Shown here piece after piece: positions 62,735 to 64,000 of a stretch of 64,000 nucleotides of DNA. The stretch covers positions 1,240,001 through 1,304,000 of the forward strand of contig NZ_OX579588.1 in assembly GCF_951229915.1 (NCBI RefSeq). The letters run 5' to 3'. This DNA comes from Candidatus Ornithobacterium hominis (lineage in GTDB: Bacteria; Bacteroidota; Bacteroidia; Flavobacteriales; Weeksellaceae). The notes under the pieces are model-generated. The model searched no databases and had not been told where the DNA came from. It saw nothing but the letters and a program-made list of their open reading frames with translations. Both the position numbers and the translations under genes were made by a program. How positions within the stretch are numbered: position 1 is the first letter of the stretch; each line of letters begins with the position of its first letter.

Positions 62735-63180
62735 AATCTATTAAAAAAATTATACGCTAACATGCATTATTTTTCGTGAAAATACGTTTAATTGTTCTAA
62801 AAAGTATCTTCAAAATTGAGAGGCAAACGGCTTTAACTGTTAATTTTCTTCTTGGAATTCATTGAAAAACATGCAAAATCATCGTCCTAAGATACGATTC
62901 TTTACAATATCACACAACTTTTCAATCATTTATTTTATTGAATACTAAAGGCTTGATTGTTTTTTAGGGAGAAAAAACAGATTCCACTATTTTTCATATT
63001 TAAATTTCCTTAAAAGGATTGAAGCCTTATTTTTTTCTAATCATGCAAACAGTTTATGATATGATAAGAAGAATACTAACTAAAAAATAATAGTTTCAGC
63101 GGTAGTATCTCACCTACTTACATACTTAGTGAAATACTACCCTTCCCTATTTTCTTTACTTATTCTTGACTTAAAAAAAT
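62735..63180. other. Intergenic region with a long hairpin
   Basis: No gene is visible. It holds the hairpin at 63101-63141 and two AAGGCTT/AAGCCTT words (about 62948 and 63016). Confidence 0.55.
63101..63141. other. Imperfect 12-bp hairpin
   Basis: GGTAGTAT-C-TCAC pairs with GTGA-A-ATACTACC around a 15-base loop. There is no T run on either side. It lies 40 bases beyond the mscL stop and could be part of its RNA 3' end or an unrelated element. Confidence 0.5.
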
Positions 63181-63591
63181 TCAAGCCTTTTTCTGTAAAA
63201 TATCTCTGATTTCTGCCAAAAGCTCTTCTTGCGTAGGCCCAGATGCCTTCTTTTCTTTTGGCTTTCTCACTGTACCATAAGCCTTTACAATCACAAAAAG
63301 AATGAAACCAACGATAACTAAATTCACCAATGCATTAACCCAAGCTCCATAACGGATGGCATTCTCGGGCTTGAATCCTTCTTCGCCTTTTACCCCCACT
63401 GCTGGAGATAAAATAATTTTTTTATCAGAAAAATCAATTTCATCTGAGAATTGCCCCACGATTGGCATCATAATATCTTCTGTAAATCCATTGACCACCA
63501 TACTTACAGCTCCTGCCAAAATTACAGCAACTGATAAATCGATTACATTCCCCGTCAGGATAAAATCTCTAAATTCTTTTAATATTTTCAT
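63181..63591 (-). CDS. mscL: Large-conductance mechanosensitive channel
   Basis: This encodes 136 residues from the ATG at 63591 (MKILKEFRDFILTGNVIDLS). The upstream ATG at 63645 would overlap the preceding gene. The N-terminal amphipathic helix is followed by the pore helix VAVILAGAVSMVVNGFTEDI, a periplasmic loop, the second helix LVNLVIVGFILFVIV and the cytoplasmic bundle. It opens under membrane tension to release solutes. It lies 10 bases after the DUF192 gene. Confidence 0.94.
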   Translation of the reverse strand: MKILKEFRDFILTGNVIDLSVAVILAGAVSMVVNGFTEDIMMPIVGQFSDEIDFSDKKIILSPAVGVKGEEGFKPENAIRYGAWVNALVNLVIVGFILFVIVKAYGTVRKPKEKKASGPTQEELLAEIRDILQKKA

Positions 63592-63601
63592 CCTTATATT
63601 T

Positions 63602-64000
63602 TTAATTTTTAGAATAAGAAATTTTTGTTTTACTTGGTTCAACACCCCAAGTTTTTGCTTTACCTCCGTTCACTTCCAGTACAAAACGGTAGTTTGCATT
63701 TGCTCCATATTGAATTTTAGTTTCATAAGGACGGGCGTTTTCATGATAATTAATCAGGATACTATCTTTATCAAAAAACAAAATATCCAATGGAATTCTT
63801 GTGTTTTTCATCCAAAATGAAGAGCTATTATCTTCATCAAAAATAAATAACATTCCTTCATTTTCGCCCAAACTAGAGCGATTCATCAATCCGATTCGGC
63901 GTGTATTATTATTTTCAGCAAATTCTGCATCAATAATTTTGAGGGTATCTGCTTCGTTTTTTAAATAAACTTCTCCTTGTTTGATGAATTGAATATCTAT
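63602..64000 (-). CDS. DUF192 protein, 5' end outside the window
   Basis: This is a partial gene whose frame is open to the last base of the window; at least 132 residues are visible. The DUF192 core reads EFAENNNTRRIGLMNRSSLG, then MLFIFDEDNSSSFWMKNT and IPLDILFFDKD, the family's usual strands. The N-terminus, probably a signal or lipoprotein leader, is missing. The function of DUF192 is unknown. A TTG at 63889 is an internal position and not the true start. Confidence 0.85.
   Translation of the reverse strand: MDIQFIKQGEVYLKNEADTLKIIDAEFAENNNTRRIGLMNRSSLGENEGMLFIFDEDNSSSFWMKNTRIPLDILFFDKDSILINYHENARPYETKIQYGANANYRFVLEVNGGKAKTWGVEPSKTKISYSKN

Noticed and set aside
58433..64000. A DGR reverse transcriptase or template repeat near the FISUMP gene
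   Set aside because: No frame with reverse-transcriptase motifs was found on either strand here, and no second copy of the variable-region text was seen.

Overview
The window is AT-rich Bacteroidota DNA, most likely from the class Flavobacteriia. The evidence is promoters of the TTTG / TAnnTTTG type, the absence of Shine-Dalgarno sequences, lipoproteins with Bacteroidota-style lipoboxes, TonB-dependent receptor and FISUMP families, and a DnaE with a DnaQ-like exonuclease at its N-terminus. Urease, sialic-acid catabolism and a GH2 beta-galactosidase together fit a host-associated Weeksellaceae-like organism. Ornithobacterium is one candidate, but that is inference only.

Layout. 1-9.4 kb is the early end of a Mu-like transposable prophage read leftwards: divergent repressor and Ner-like regulator, small early genes, MuA transposase (DDE), MuB ATPase, a DUF3164 protein and semi-early genes. 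An Mpi-like serine recombinase sits among them between two perfect 68-bp direct repeats, and there is a tRNA-like sequence with a broken anticodon arm. 9.6-21.2 kb is host DNA on the minus strand: a coiled-coil lipoprotein, then a sialic-acid operon (nanA, epimerase, nanM, nanT) directly behind a complete trp operon (trpEGDCFBA). The trp operon is preceded by a consensus promoter, a 19-residue leader peptide with three tandem Trp codons, and a terminator with a matching antiterminator. 21.3-31.3 kb holds pyrH-frr, an NlpC/P60 lipoprotein, a tandem triplication of a small outer-membrane protein, dnaE and trxA.

31.5-44.7 kb looks like an accessory nickel/urease island. It has a FecBCD-type ABC importer with a GNAT protein on the plus strand. 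On the minus strand are ureABC, ureEFGD, hypA, hypB, a porin-like protein and a TonB-dependent receptor. No hydrogenase is present, so HypAB probably serve urease. UreC carries a clear twin-arginine signal peptide, so the urease may be assembled in the cytoplasm and exported folded. It also has Ala at the usual flap-cysteine position.

45-64 kb is mostly housekeeping: an amidohydrolase, GT2 transferase, DUF4199 protein, rimO, mtaB, ppa, an oligopeptide-type permease, a DoxX-like protein, folP, rlmB, tpiA, menB, beta-galactosidase, mscL and a DUF192 protein cut by the window edge. A secreted FISUMP protein here ends in a C-rich-codon segment that looks like a diversity-generating-retroelement variable region. 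No reverse transcriptase is present in the window.

Across the host parts a short word, AAGCCTT/AAGGCTT set in A/T tracts (fullest form AAGCCTTAAAAAATTTT), recurs about every 1.5-2 kb on both strands, inside and between genes. Its full form is missing from the urease island and the Mu-like backbone. It behaves like a chromosomal signature or DNA-uptake-type word and is the most unexplained signal here.
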